From positions 186,001-250,000 of the forward strand of contig BGOU01000002.1 in the NCBI GenBank assembly GCA_003569705.1: a DNA stretch of 64,000 bases, read 5' to 3'. The notes under the pieces were generated by a model. It saw nothing but the letters and a program-made list of their open reading frames with translations, was not told the DNA's origin and ran no database searches. Within the stretch, counting starts at the first letter, position 1. Each line of letters begins with the position of its first letter. Source of the DNA: Nitrosarchaeum sp. (GTDB lineage Archaea; Thermoproteota; Nitrososphaeria; Nitrososphaerales; Nitrosopumilaceae). The translations under genes and the position numbers were made by a program. Of this stretch, positions 50,659 through 60,187 are shown one piece after another.

Positions 50659-50988
50659 ATGAAAAAGGAATTTGTAGTAAGAAGTATTGATTCTGCACCT
50701 GATGGTGCACCCTACGTTGTCGTCTCTCTATCTTCCATTAAAGACCTTAAAGAAGGAACAACATCTACTCCTTCTCCTTTTGGTGGTCCAAAAGTGATGG
50801 GATTCACTAACATGAATGACATGATGAAGGATCTTAACAAAATGTTCTCTGGAATGGGTGGCGGAGTGGGTATGCAAAGCGGTGTAACTCAACTAAAACT
50901 TGAGATGCATGAATACAAAGAAATGGGTTTATCTGTAGGCGATAAAGTCTATCTTGAATTAACCAAAGAAGAAACTCTGGGCATATAA
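50659..50988 (+). CDS. Possible arcadin-1-like protein (109 aa)
   Basis: A short beta-strand-rich product: KKEFVVRSIDSAPDGAPYVV at the start, a Gly/Met-rich loop (MNDMMKDLNKMFSGMGGGVG) in the middle, and KLEMHEYKEMGLSVGDKVYL at the end. From memory, archaeal arcadin-1-like proteins share the ends, but I could not test this. Function unknown here; actin-related genes are not seen nearby. ATG start with SD-like aagaa upstream. Confidence 0.55.
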   Translation: MKKEFVVRSIDSAPDGAPYVVVSLSSIKDLKEGTTSTPSPFGGPKVMGFTNMNDMMKDLNKMFSGMGGGVGMQSGVTQLKLEMHEYKEMGLSVGDKVYLELTKEETLGI

Positions 50989-51021
50989 TCAACCTGTTTT
51001 TTATTTTCTTTTTTTATTGTT

Positions 51022-51570
51022 TTATATAGTATTGATAAATTTCCATAGGTAAAATATACAAATTGTTCCAATCACAAATAACATTGGTTTCCATGCAAAA
51101 ACTGGAATACCTGGTGTTGCAAGTTTTACTTTGTAGTTATCAAAAATCATATGAACATTTTTTTTGATTTGATCATGCCATATTTTGTAATCTACTTGGT
51201 ACTTTTTTAATATCTCCTCGACTTCATATACCACAGGTGTTCTTTGTGATACCAAATGCTGGAGATAATCCCTTGAAACTTCAACTTCTGCATGTATTCC
51301 AATTAATCCTTTTTTAAGATCTACCATTCTTACATGCATTTCCCAAGGCTTCTTTAGTTTAAGATTTAAACCGTTTCCAATTTGGTTAGGTTGTTTATGT
51401 TCTAATTTGACTTTAGTAAATCCTTCAGCTGTAAAAATTTTCATTAATTCATCAAAGCTCTTCTTAACTACAATGTGAAGCTGTTCCACCCCTTTTTTAT
51501 CTACGTCAATATTGTGTTTTAATCCATCCAGAAATGAAATTGTTTTGGGATATCTTGTTAGGTACTCCAT
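51022..51570 (-). CDS. Unknown tail-anchored protein (182 aa)
   Basis: A soluble alpha/beta cytoplasmic part (residues 1-150, for example KKSFDELMKIFTAEGFTKV and LIGIHAEVEVSRDYLQHLV) is followed by one C-terminal membrane helix (KPMLFVIGTICIFYLWKFI). No signal peptide, so the protein should be anchored with most of it in the cytoplasm. Family not recognised. Lies between an unknown gene and cofE; same direction as cofE. Confidence 0.6.
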   Translation of the reverse strand: MEYLTRYPKTISFLDGLKHNIDVDKKGVEQLHIVVKKSFDELMKIFTAEGFTKVKLEHKQPNQIGNGLNLKLKKPWEMHVRMVDLKKGLIGIHAEVEVSRDYLQHLVSQRTPVVYEVEEILKKYQVDYKIWHDQIKKNVHMIFDNYKVKLATPGIPVFAWKPMLFVIGTICIFYLWKFINTI

Positions 51571-51618
51571 AATTTTGTTCTCAAAAAACCTCTATTTAAA
51601 GCAGAATTAATTCAAACT

Positions 51619-52395
51619 CTAGTGATTCATTGGATTTGTTAGACCTCTAACGTATACGCACTGATCTGGAGATATCGCCATCTCTGTTGGACTGATTTTC
51701 CTATCTGTAAGTTTTGCTCCTGAATCTCTAACAATCGCAAATGGTTTTGATTCTGCAGCCTCACCCATTTTGTGATTTGCAATTGTTGCAAGATTATCTA
51801 CAACTGCTTGGAAAGTTACTTTCAATGGATTTCCATCAAGATCTTTTTCAGATCTCATATCTAACACTGGCTCAATTCCAGCACATGATACTGCCACACC
51901 AGATGTTCCAATACGAGATGGCATCAATCTACTATCTACTAAAATAACTCCTATGTGGATTAAGAATTTTAAAAAAACTTTCCTTCTAATTTGTTCTGCT
52001 ATGAGATATGGATTTTTTGGATATAGAATCACTTTTCCCTTTTTAGCATTTGATTTATCAATTCCTGCATTTGGAGCCATTATGTTATCTGCTGAAGTAA
52101 TAACAAAACCTGAAATCCCACCAAAAATTTTATCTGACTCTCTTAAAATTATCTCTGCGAGTTCCTCTTTTATTTGAAATTTCCTAGAAACTTCGGTTCC
52201 TTCTTTTGATGTCTTGACTTTGGCCAAATCAATTAATCTTCCTTGAGAATTTGAGATGTATTTTGTTGATACTACTATGACGTCTCCTTCTTGTAGCCTT
52301 TCATTATTTTTGTCTAATGTCTCTAATAATGCCTCAAACACATCAAATTTGTCTTCTTTTCTTTCTGAAAATAATGGTGATACGGTTAAAGACAC
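51619..52395 (-). CDS. cofE: Coenzyme F420-0:L-glutamate ligase
   Basis: The 258-residue product has family signatures GDVIVVSTKYISNSQGR (about 37-53), NIMAPNAGIDKSNA (about 106-119), VILVDSRLMPSRIGTSGVAV (about 150-170) and GEAAESKPFAIVRDSGA (about 212-228). CofE adds glutamate to F420-0. Thaumarchaeota contain F420, so the enzyme fits. No other F420 gene is in the window. GTG or ATG start at 52395. Confidence 0.9.
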   Translation of the reverse strand: MSLTVSPLFSERKEDKFDVFEALLETLDKNNERLQEGDVIVVSTKYISNSQGRLIDLAKVKTSKEGTEVSRKFQIKEELAEIILRESDKIFGGISGFVITSADNIMAPNAGIDKSNAKKGKVILYPKNPYLIAEQIRRKVFLKFLIHIGVILVDSRLMPSRIGTSGVAVSCAGIEPVLDMRSEKDLDGNPLKVTFQAVVDNLATIANHKMGEAAESKPFAIVRDSGAKLTDRKISPTEMAISPDQCVYVRGLTNPMNH

Positions 52396-52738
52396 AATAT
52401 GATGTGAATTTCTTTTCTTTTTTATTGTTCTGAATTAAGACTTTTTACTACATATACTACTCTCTAACAAAAATTGTTAGGCATGGTATCAGGTTCAACA
52501 TTGATTCTATGGATGTGAATAATTCTACATTACACTAGAGAAAAAGAATTTAGGATTTAAAAAATAAAATCAATGCTTCTCTTAATATGTAAAATCACTA
52601 GCTTGTAATGGAAAAAAATATTGATCATTGTACAGCAGATCTTGACGTGTAAGAAATCATCATATTCATTTAATGTTTTAGCTTACCCGCAATTTTTTTT
52701 GACTTGTAGTCTCAAACCTATTTTTAAATAAATAACAT
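52396..52738. other. Intergenic stretch of 343 bp
   Basis: No credible gene is visible. It contains a 7-bp hairpin-type palindrome (52464-52480), A/T-rich sequence typical of divergent promoters for cofE and the membrane protein gene at 52739, and T8 at 52692-52699. Confidence 0.5.
52464..52480. repeat. Palindrome between cofE and the gene at 52739
   Basis: ctaacaa-aaa-ttgttag: 7-bp arms around a 3-nt loop, perfect. It could be an operator or an RNA hairpin. Confidence 0.4.
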
Positions 52739-53449
52739 ATGTTCAAAAAAATAATTGTGATAGCCTCAATTTTGGCTATAGGCGTATTTGTGTTCTCATC
52801 GGAAATCAACGGTCTATTTCCAAATCTCTCTAGTAATGTAATTGAGCCCATGAAAGAGGATGTAAATAACTTGGGATCTAGAACAATAGAGTCAGTTGAA
52901 AACGGCATTGACTCTTCAGTTAAAGCAGTAGATGAAACTAGTGATAAAATCACCAGTCAAATAAATATTGCAAAAGAATCCTCAAAGGATCAATTATCTG
53001 AAAAAATTTCTCAAATAAATCCTATAAAGAGTGTTGATGATATTTTCAAAAATGAACCTATTGATGAACCTACTCCTCAACTAACAAACCACACAGATAC
53101 GGATTCAAATAAACCAAATATTGCATTCAATTATTCTGGCTCGCCAATTTATGAGAACCTCTCTTTGTCAATGATTCAACAATCTAATGGTGATATATTA
53201 CTCCAGTATTCAGACTCTACTGGAAATACAAAAAGTACTAGTGTAGTAATTAGGACTGATGAAAAGGAAATATTTTCTGGAACTTTTTTTACTTCAAATT
53301 TTAAGACTATAGTAAATGATGTTTCTAGAACATCATATTATGTGGATATTACTGTTGAGCACAAAGATTACGGTACTGTGAAATCTTCAATATTTAATTC
53401 CGGAGACAGTATTGATTCTACAATTAATGGCGAATTTATTCAGCCATAA
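52739..53449 (+). CDS. Membrane-anchored protein of unknown function (236 aa)
   Basis: N-terminal membrane helix (KKIIVIASILAIGVFVFSSEI), a long helical, Ser-rich stalk with regularly spaced charges (about 30-95: VDETSDKITSQINIAKESSK), then a beta-rich C-terminal domain with Ser/Thr-rich strands (YENLSLSMIQQSNGDILLQY). So it is probably an outward-facing, stalked domain. Family not recognised. ATG start; ends 84 bp before the LeuC gene. Confidence 0.65.
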   Translation: MFKKIIVIASILAIGVFVFSSEINGLFPNLSSNVIEPMKEDVNNLGSRTIESVENGIDSSVKAVDETSDKITSQINIAKESSKDQLSEKISQINPIKSVDDIFKNEPIDEPTPQLTNHTDTDSNKPNIAFNYSGSPIYENLSLSMIQQSNGDILLQYSDSTGNTKSTSVVIRTDEKEIFSGTFFTSNFKTIVNDVSRTSYYVDITVEHKDYGTVKSSIFNSGDSIDSTINGEFIQP

Positions 53450-53533
53450 TTTAGATTAATGATATAGCATACAAAAAAGACGACACTAGAACATCTGAAA
53501 AGCTTTTAATCTGTAGAACTGGCTTTTTGGATT

Positions 53534-54805
53534 ATGAATATAACTGAGAAGATACTTGCGCGTGCTTCAGGAAGACCGCGGGTTACTCCTGGTGATGTAA
53601 TTTTTGCAAATGTGGACAAAGTAATGATGCATGACGTATCCGGTCCAGGTGTGATCAAAGTATTTGATAAATTAAAGAAGCAAGGCGTTAATGTTGATAA
53701 ATTATGGGATCCAACAAAAGTTTGGGTTGCAGAAGATCATTTTGTTCCTTCTCCAGATAAGGTCTCTGCTGAAAATATTGTGAAATTATCTAATTTTACA
53801 AAAAATTATGGTATTGAAAAACACTTCAAGTATGGAATGGGACAATATGGAATTTGTCACACTCTATCTCACGAAGAAGCATTGGTGTTACCTGGCGATG
53901 TATATGTTGGAGGCGACTCTCATACTAATACCACTGGTGCATTGGGTTCTTTTGCTTGTGGATTGGGTCATACTGACGTAGCATATGTTTTACTGAATGG
54001 AAAAATTTGGTTTAAGGTTCCTGAAACATTATACTTTAAGCTAAATGGAAAACTCCCAGAACATGTAATGGCTAAAGACTTTATTCTAAAGATCATCGGT
54101 GATATCAGCACTGAAGGGGGAGCATACAAAACAATGCAATTTGGTGGAAGTGGAATTAATGAAATGTCTGTTGAGAGCAGATTGACTTTGTGTAACATGA
54201 CTACAGAAGCTGGTGCTAAAAATGGAATAGTGGAACCTGATCAAAAAGTAATTGATTATCTTACAAGTAGAGGGGCTACAAATATTTCGTTAGTTGTTGG
54301 AGATGATGATGCTGAATATGAAAAGATATACGAATACGAAGGTTCGGAAATGGAACCTATCGTGGCCAAACCTTTTTCTCCAGAAAATATTTCCATAGTT
54401 AGAGAAGCACCATCTGTAGAATTGGACAAATCATACATTGGTTCTTGCACTGGTGCAAAATACGAAGATTTGCAAGCAGCTGCTAAAATTCTCAAAGGAA
54501 GAAAAGTTAAGATTAGAACCGAAATTTTACCGGCTTCAATTTCTATTTACAAACGTGCAATGGAAAATGGACTACTCAAAATATTTTTAGACGCAGGTGC
54601 TACTGTCGGTCCACCAACATGTGGAGCATGCTGTGGTGCACATATGGGAGTTTTGGCAAAAGATGAAATTTGCATTAGTACCACAAATAGAAATTTCCCA
54701 GGAAGAATGGGACATGTTGATTCACAAACATATCTTTCTTCCCCACTTGTAGCTGCTGCATCTGCAGTTACTGGCAAAATAACTGATCCGAGGGACTTGA
54801 ATTGA
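53534..54805 (+). CDS. 3-isopropylmalate dehydratase-type large subunit, archaeal form (first pair)
   Basis: The 423-residue product is the short archaeal LeuC/HacA type. Fe-S ligands: Cys in SCTGAKYEDL (about 302) and two Cys in CGACCGAHMG (about 363). Also GDSHTNTTGALGSFACGLG (about 130) and the N-terminal HDVSGPGVIKVF. With the next gene (LeuD-type) it interconverts 2- and 3-isopropylmalate or a related acid; homoaconitase-like or methylmalate use is possible. First gene of four consecutive dehydratase genes. Confidence 0.85.
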   Translation: MNITEKILARASGRPRVTPGDVIFANVDKVMMHDVSGPGVIKVFDKLKKQGVNVDKLWDPTKVWVAEDHFVPSPDKVSAENIVKLSNFTKNYGIEKHFKYGMGQYGICHTLSHEEALVLPGDVYVGGDSHTNTTGALGSFACGLGHTDVAYVLLNGKIWFKVPETLYFKLNGKLPEHVMAKDFILKIIGDISTEGGAYKTMQFGGSGINEMSVESRLTLCNMTTEAGAKNGIVEPDQKVIDYLTSRGATNISLVVGDDDAEYEKIYEYEGSEMEPIVAKPFSPENISIVREAPSVELDKSYIGSCTGAKYEDLQAAAKILKGRKVKIRTEILPASISIYKRAMENGLLKIFLDAGATVGPPTCGACCGAHMGVLAKDEICISTTNRNFPGRMGHVDSQTYLSSPLVAAASAVTGKITDPRDLN

Positions 54806-55287
54806 AAGGAAACGTCATAAAATACGCAAGAGACAATATTGATACTGATGTCATTATCCCTGGACAGTATCTCAAAGTTCATGACTATTCCGAGCTTGCA
54901 TTACATGCTATGGAGGGACTAGATCCTGATTTTCACTCAAAGGTAAAAGAAGGTGACTTTATCTTATCTGGAAGAAATTTTGGTTGTGGTTCATCCCGTG
55001 AGCATGCCCCAATAGCACTTTCCCATTCTGGAATAAAGGCCGTACTTGCTCTCTCATTTGCAAGAATATTTTATAGAAATGCAGTTGATGGTGCATTTTT
55101 GTTACCCATAGAAATTGAAGAGGATGCATATTCAAATATTTCTGAAGGCGATGAAATTGATATTGACATTCACACCAATGAAATCAAAAATATCACAAAA
55201 AATAAAACATACAAAATGAAACCTTTCTCAGAAATTATTGGAAAAATAATTGAAGCTGGCGGTCTATTCAAATACAAACCAGACTAG
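54802..55287 (+). CDS. 3-isopropylmalate dehydratase-type small subunit (first pair)
   Basis: The 161-residue product starts at TTG, overlapping the large-subunit stop by 4 bp. Active-site loop [19 protein letters not shown] (about 56-74), preceded by [13 protein letters not shown]. Small-subunit swivel domain of the aconitase superfamily. The length is of the short archaeal type, matching its partner. The second large subunit starts 8 bp downstream. Confidence 0.88.
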   Translation: MKGNVIKYARDNIDTDVIIPGQYLKVHDYSELALHAMEGLDPDFHSKVKEGDFILSGRNFGCGSSREHAPIALSHSGIKAVLALSFARIFYRNAVDGAFLLPIEIEEDAYSNISEGDEIDIDIHTNEIKNITKNKTYKMKPFSEIIGKIIEAGGLFKYKPD

Positions 55288-55294
55288 GATTAAA

Positions 55295-56710
55295 ATGGGA
55301 AAAACACTTTTTGAAAAAATTTGGGATGCTCACATTGTTGTAGAAAAAGAAAATAGTCCATCGCTAATCTATATTGACAGGCATCTTGTTCATGAGGTAA
55401 CTTCTCCTCAAGCATTTGATGGACTTCGCATGAATAATAGACCAGTGAGGCGACCTGATCTTACAATCGCAACGATGGATCATAACGTTCCAACAAACAA
55501 TAGATCTCTTCCAATTTTAGACCAAACGTCAGCAGTTCAAATACAAACTCTGGAAAAAAATTGTAATGATTTTGGAATTCAATTATTTGATATCAACAGT
55601 CCCAATCAGGGAATTGTTCATGTCATTGGACCTCAATTAGGAATTACATTGCCTGGTAGTACTATTGTTTGTGGTGACAGTCATACTTCCACACATGGAG
55701 CTTTTGGGGCATTAGCCTTTGGAATAGGAACAAGTGAAGTAGAGCATGTTTTAGCATCACAAACTCTTTGGTTAGAAAAACCAAAACCTTTTGAAATCAA
55801 TGTGATGGGTAAACGAAAGAATACACATGCTGTTACTGCAAAAGACATCATATTGTCAATAATCAAAAATATTGGCACGTCAGGCGGTAATGGCACCGTT
55901 ATTGAATACAGAGGTGAAGGTATCTGTGATCTTTCCATGGAACAACGAATGACCATTTGTAACATGTCCATTGAAGCAGGTGCGCGTGCAGGCATAATTG
56001 CACCTGATGAGAAAACATTTGATTATCTTCGAGGTAGAAAATACACTCCAAAAAATTATGAATCTCTAGTTGATTATTGGAGAGATGATCTAAAAACAGA
56101 CAGTGATGCAAAATTTGAAAAAAACTACACTTTGCATATTAATCACATTGCACCTCAAGTAAGCTGGGGTACTAATCCTGGCATGACTTGTGATGTTACT
56201 GAATCCATTCCATTTCCAGAAGATTTTTCCAAAGGTGATCAAAATCAAAAGAAAGGTGCTGAAAAAGCACTAGAATACATGGCTCTTAAACCTGGAACTC
56301 CAATCACCGAAATCAAAATAGATAGAGTGTTTATTGGTTCATGCACAAATGCTAGATTGGATGATCTAATTGAAGCATCCAAAGTTGTTAAAGGGAGAAA
56401 ATTATCTCAGCATGTTAGAGCCATGGTAGTTCCTGGCTCTCAGATGGTGAAAAAACAAGCAGAAGAATTGGGTCTTGATAAAATCTTTACAGATGCAAAT
56501 TTTGAATGGAGAGAATCAGGATGTAGTATGTGTCTGGGAATGAATCCTGATATTTTATCTCCAGGTGAAAGATGTGCGAGTACTTCTAATAGAAATTTTG
56601 AAGGTAGACAAGGAACTGGAGGAAGAACCCACTTGGTAAGTCCCGTAATGGCGGCTGCCGCTGCTATAGAAGGTCATTTTGTAGATGTTAGAGAGATGGA
56701 CTTGAATTAG
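55295..56710 (+). CDS. leuC: 3-isopropylmalate dehydratase large subunit (second pair)
   Basis: The 471-residue product is the bacterial-type Leu[17 protein letters not shown] near the N-terminus, [19 protein letters not shown] (about 130), [11 protein letters not shown] (about 347) and [10 protein letters not shown] (about 410) with the Fe-S Cys residues. It makes 3-isopropylmalate for leucine synthesis. ATG at 55295; an upstream ATG in the same frame (55250) overlaps the previous gene and is rejected. Confidence 0.93.
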   Translation: MGKTLFEKIWDAHIVVEKENSPSLIYIDRHLVHEVTSPQAFDGLRMNNRPVRRPDLTIATMDHNVPTNNRSLPILDQTSAVQIQTLEKNCNDFGIQLFDINSPNQGIVHVIGPQLGITLPGSTIVCGDSHTSTHGAFGALAFGIGTSEVEHVLASQTLWLEKPKPFEINVMGKRKNTHAVTAKDIILSIIKNIGTSGGNGTVIEYRGEGICDLSMEQRMTICNMSIEAGARAGIIAPDEKTFDYLRGRKYTPKNYESLVDYWRDDLKTDSDAKFEKNYTLHINHIAPQVSWGTNPGMTCDVTESIPFPEDFSKGDQNQKKGAEKALEYMALKPGTPITEIKIDRVFIGSCTNARLDDLIEASKVVKGRKLSQHVRAMVVPGSQMVKKQAEELGLDKIFTDANFEWRESGCSMCLGMNPDILSPGERCASTSNRNFEGRQGTGGRTHLVSPVMAAAAAIEGHFVDVREMDLN

Positions 56711-57295
56711 ATGCAGTCTTTCAAAAAAATCAAAACTATAATCACTCCATTAGATAAGGTAAATGTAGATACGGATCAAATTGTACCAAAACAATTCCTA
56801 AAACTAGTTCAGAAATCAGGATTTGGAAAATTTCTTTTCTATAATTGGAGATACGATGATCAGGAACACCTAAAATCTGATTTTATATTAAATGATCCCA
56901 CATACAAAAATTCTAAAATTCTTGTTGCAGGGGATAATTTTGGATGTGGTTCTAGTCGAGAACACGCAGTTTGGGCATTACAGGATTATGGATTCTCTGT
57001 TATTATAGCTCCTTCGTTTGCTGATATTTTTTACAGCAATTGTTTCAAAAATGGAATTTTACCAATTATGTTGGATGATAAAATAGTAGAAAAACTACAA
57101 CAAGAAACAGGAGAAATAGAAGTAGATTTGGAAAATCAAATAATTAAAACAATCTCTGAGAAAATTTCTTTTGATATTGATTCACACAAGAAAAAAATTC
57201 TTTTAGAAGGATTAGATGATATATCTCAAACTTTACTATATGAAAAAGAAATATCTGAATTTGAAAAACATTCTAAAATCCCATCTGTTTTATGA
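56711..57295 (+). CDS. leuD: 3-isopropylmalate dehydratase small subunit (second pair)
   Basis: The 194-residue product is the bacterial-length LeuD with NVDTDQIVPKQFLKLVQKSG (about 18-37), [20 protein letters not shown] (about 76-95) and the long C-terminal part. It starts right after the leuC stop, so leuCD is coupled. The last 23 bp overlap the convergent nucleotidyltransferase gene. Confidence 0.93.
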   Translation: MQSFKKIKTIITPLDKVNVDTDQIVPKQFLKLVQKSGFGKFLFYNWRYDDQEHLKSDFILNDPTYKNSKILVAGDNFGCGSSREHAVWALQDYGFSVIIAPSFADIFYSNCFKNGILPIMLDDKIVEKLQQETGEIEVDLENQIIKTISEKISFDIDSHKKKILLEGLDDISQTLLYEKEISEFEKHSKIPSVL

Positions 57296-58001
57296 TCTTT
57301 TTTACTGTATTTTGATTTCTTTCTAAAATCATTGGCGATTCTGCATCCATCCATTCTTTATCTTCAATATCATATGCACTGATCTTTCCCTCTTTTGATA
57401 ACTGTTGCAAAATATCAAATGAAAGATTGATTTCTTTTTGTTTTGTTTTTGCTTTAATTCTTTTAATTATTTCTTTTCCTAAAATGTAAATTCCTAGACA
57501 TTCTGATAATTGTAATTTCATAGTTGGTTTTTCTTTGAATTCCATGATTATTCCATTTTCTACTACTGCAAATCCTGTCTCTTCTTTTCTTTTTGTTCTG
57601 GTTGCAATGCATGCAATACTATTTTTTTCTTTGAAGATTTTTCTCATCTTTACTAAATCTATGGCACATAGATTATCTACAAACCATAATAGAAATTCTG
57701 AATCTCCTTTTAGTTTATCTTCAATATGTAAAAGATCACCACCTGTTCCACTTTGTGTGTCTTGTACAAACGTAATTTTTTTTCCATTTTTTGGATTACT
57801 GTAATAATTTTTAATTTGACCTCCTAATCCCGTATAGTCTGAAATTATTATGATTTCTTTAATGAAATCAAATGTATTCAGATATCTTACAATATAATCA
57901 ATTAACGGCTTGTCATCTATTGGTGTCATTGCTTTTGGGAAATATTCTGTATATGGCTTACCTCTAGTTCCTTTGCCACCAGCTAAAATTATAGCCTTCA
58001 C
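57273..58001 (-). CDS. Sugar-phosphate nucleotidyltransferase
   Basis: The 242-residue product has the GT-A pyrophosphorylase signature LAGGKGTRGKPYTEYFPKAM (residues 6-25) and DKPLIDYIVRYLN (about 29-41), then FVQDTQSGTGGDLLHIED (about 75-92). Such enzymes make NDP-sugars for glycans. The loop LAGGKGTR differs slightly from the usual G-x-G-T-R-L (K replaces A/E, with G after TR). It sits directly after rps9, 3 bp, in the same direction, an unusual partner. Substrate unknown. Confidence 0.82.
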   Translation of the reverse strand: MKAIILAGGKGTRGKPYTEYFPKAMTPIDDKPLIDYIVRYLNTFDFIKEIIIISDYTGLGGQIKNYYSNPKNGKKITFVQDTQSGTGGDLLHIEDKLKGDSEFLLWFVDNLCAIDLVKMRKIFKEKNSIACIATRTKRKEETGFAVVENGIIMEFKEKPTMKLQLSECLGIYILGKEIIKRIKAKTKQKEINLSFDILQQLSKEGKISAYDIEDKEWMDAESPMILERNQNTVKKIIKQMGF

Positions 58002-58004
58002 AGT

Positions 58005-58463
58005 CTAACGGTATGATTTTTGTTTTCTTCTTCTTGCACCAGGTCCGCCAAATTTCTTTGGTTCTTTTCTTCTGGCATCACCGCTAATCAGATATTTGTC
58101 AAAATCTGTAATTCTTTGTCTTAGGTCTTCTCTAGTTGATTTTGGGAATGGATGATCTTTCGGGTCTTTTTTAGATTTTGTCCAACCTATGAGTGCCCTT
58201 GAGATGCCAGTAGCTGTTGCACTAGCTTGTCCCATAAATCCACCACCTCTTACTCTAACTGAAATATCTATTTTATCTCTTAAATCTCCTGTAATTTCTA
58301 ATGGTGCTAACATAACCTCACGAGCAGTTTCTTGTGGAATCATCTCGATAGGTATATTGTTTATTCTAATTTTCCCCTTTCCTTTTGTAATGTACACATG
58401 TGCGCTAGATGTTTTTCTAGTTGCAAAATAAATTTCTGTTTTTGGTGTTGTCATTCTGTCCAT
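58005..58463 (-). CDS. rps9: Ribosomal protein S9 (uS9)
   Basis: The 152-residue product has ARKTSSAHVYITKGKGKIRIN near the start, VRGGGFMGQASATATGISRAL mid-protein, and the C-terminal tail with GGPGARRRKQKSYR reaching the P site (K-S-Y-R ends uS9 proteins). It overlaps rpl13 by 13 bp. The subunit N gene that often follows in archaea is absent. Confidence 0.95.
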   Translation of the reverse strand: MDRMTTPKTEIYFATRKTSSAHVYITKGKGKIRINNIPIEMIPQETAREVMLAPLEITGDLRDKIDISVRVRGGGFMGQASATATGISRALIGWTKSKKDPKDHPFPKSTREDLRQRITDFDKYLISGDARRKEPKKFGGPGARRRKQKSYR

Positions 58464-58915
58464 CCTATTATTTTTGCAATATCTCCAACTGTTGTATAGT
58501 TTGCTGAAGATTTTCTAATTTTTGCTTCTTTGAATTGAATTTTTTCAAATGAACTTAGTTCTTTAGGTGAACCAATGTATGTTCTTAATCTTTTGTGAGC
58601 TAATATGCCAGATGGCTTTTTTCCATATGGTAGCATTCCACGAATCATTTTCTTCATTATTGTATCCGGTCTTCTTGGATGTACTGGACCATGTCTTGGA
58701 TGAATTACACTGTTAACTTCTAAAAATCCTCTATATTCATTAATTATGTTTGTTCTTGTTCCACTGATCATAATTTTTTCACAATTTACAACTGAAACTC
58801 TGTTTCCTTTTAACAATAATTTAGCAACATTTGATGATAATCTTCCTGCTATGTGATCTGTAGCGTCTACTACAATTGGCTTGTCTATTGATACAACAGT
58901 TTCTTGACTAGCCAA
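58451..58915 (-). CDS. rpl13: Ribosomal protein L13 (uL13)
   Basis: The 154-residue product has VDATDHIAGRLSSNVAKLLL at the start, NRVSVVNCEKIMISGTR, HPRHGPVHPRRPDTIMKKMI and GMLPYGKKPSGILAHKRLRT (family hallmark GMLP-x-K). It overlaps rpl18e by 8 bp and rps9 by 13 bp. Confidence 0.95.
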   Translation of the reverse strand: MASQETVVSIDKPIVVDATDHIAGRLSSNVAKLLLKGNRVSVVNCEKIMISGTRTNIINEYRGFLEVNSVIHPRHGPVHPRRPDTIMKKMIRGMLPYGKKPSGILAHKRLRTYIGSPKELSSFEKIQFKEAKIRKSSANYTTVGDIAKIIGWTE

Positions 58916-59255
58916 GTAATACGACTCCTTTTCCAGTTGGGTATTTTTTTATCAAATCTGAAAAACTAATTATTTTTCCTCCTTTTTCTAAAATCTTTGT
59001 AGCTGCAGAATTTGAAATTGAAAACGAGCAAAGCGTAATCTTATGATAAATATCGCCAGTTCCTAATACTTTTCCTGGAAAAACTACAGTATCTGCATCC
59101 TTTGTTAGTTGACCTATTCTATTCAAATTGATATGTCGTCTCGCAATAGATGGTTTTAATGCATATTCTGCCAATTTTGCCCAAATTGGAGCATCATTTT
59201 TGGTAGATGCCTTTTTTAGATCTCTTGCCATGAGTATGACGACTTGATTAGTCAT
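58908..59255 (-). CDS. rpl18e: Ribosomal protein L18e (eL18)
   Basis: The 115-residue product matches eL18: DAPIWAKLAEYALKPSIARR near the start, NLNRIGQLTKDADTVVFPGK in the middle, and GTGDIYHKITLCSFSISNSA. It is the first of rpl18e-rpl13-rps9 and follows rpoD. A short N-terminal region (MTNQVVILM) may come from a start choice; the ATG at 59231 is also possible. Confidence 0.93.
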   Translation of the reverse strand: MTNQVVILMARDLKKASTKNDAPIWAKLAEYALKPSIARRHINLNRIGQLTKDADTVVFPGKVLGTGDIYHKITLCSFSISNSAATKILEKGGKIISFSDLIKKYPTGKGVVLLG

Positions 59256-59300
59256 GTGAATAAACCGGCTTAAAACCCAAATATAATGTGTATGCTTAGT

Positions 59301-59939
59301 TTATTCTTTTAATTGACCGATTATTTCTTTAAACTCTGATAATCTATTACTTAGTTCATCTACTCCTGCAATGATTATTTGTTCTGGTTTTAATGCTCCT
59401 GTTGATTCTACTGTGAGTACTCGCTCATCTTCTTTATTGGTTTCAGTTAAAACTGAAATGTTTGCTGAATTCCACTTTGCATGTTCTGTTCCTCGACCAA
59501 GTCTTGCATAACATTCTACTTTGATTCTTTGTCCTGGTGCAAGCTGAACGATTGGAATTTTATCTGAAGTTGGTTTTACTGTATCATCCTCAGATGTTAG
59601 TTCATTTGACAATATTGTTCTAGTGATATCTGAATCTCCAGAGTCTAGAACCAACATGACTTTACAATTAGAACATCCTGTCTCACTTTGACAATCGCAT
59701 TTTGATGGCTCGTTGAATCTTGATAAAACTGTCTTAATTGGTATTAATCCCAATCTGTGTGCTAAACCTTCATCTGGTAATACGGATGAATTTTCTATGA
59801 TATCTACAGTATCTATGGCAAATACTGGAATACCATTTAGACAAATACGTCTAAGTGCATTTGCATACTGCAATGGAACTCCTTTTAGCTTGACTGACAT
59901 TCTATGATTATCCTTGTTAATTACTTCTAAAGAAGACAA
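59301..59939 (-). CDS. rpoD: DNA-directed RNA polymerase subunit D
   Basis: The 212-residue product is the archaeal alpha-like subunit (Rpb3), with the N-terminal dimerisation motif LKGVPLQYANALRRICLNGIPVFAIDTV (cut for length; about residues 18-45), EGLAHRLGLIPIK and the C-terminal PGQRIKVECYARLGRG. An inserted Cys motif (about residues 80-93: CDCQSETGCSNC) probably binds an Fe-S cluster, as in Sulfolobus. It assembles with subunit L as the platform. Heads rpoD-rpl18e-rpl13-rps9; upstream rps11/rps4 are not found here. Confidence 0.94.
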   Translation of the reverse strand: MSSLEVINKDNHRMSVKLKGVPLQYANALRRICLNGIPVFAIDTVDIIENSSVLPDEGLAHRLGLIPIKTVLSRFNEPSKCDCQSETGCSNCKVMLVLDSGDSDITRTILSNELTSEDDTVKPTSDKIPIVQLAPGQRIKVECYARLGRGTEHAKWNSANISVLTETNKEDERVLTVESTGALKPEQIIIAGVDELSNRLSEFKEIIGQLKE

Positions 59940-60187
59940 ATCTTAGAAGAAAATTTTCAAAATCCACATAAAAATCTAGCTGGTTTTACGTATATCTATT
60001 AAAGTTTTAACATCACATAATCCAGTCAATTTTAGGCGTAAAAGAGTAATTTTCTAAATTACCTCAAAGTTTTATTCATTTTCAATTTTTGTCTTGAGAT
60101 CTAGTAACTGTAACCATTGGTTCTATTTTACTTGGTTTACCATCTAATTGTTTTAAAATAAACTTGATAAAAAATAAAGAATCTAGT

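Noticed and set aside
59940-60187. Possible remnant coding frame on the minus strand (LKQLDGKPSKIEPMVTVTRS)
   Set aside because: About 36 residues, no good start, no family match; treated as intergenic.
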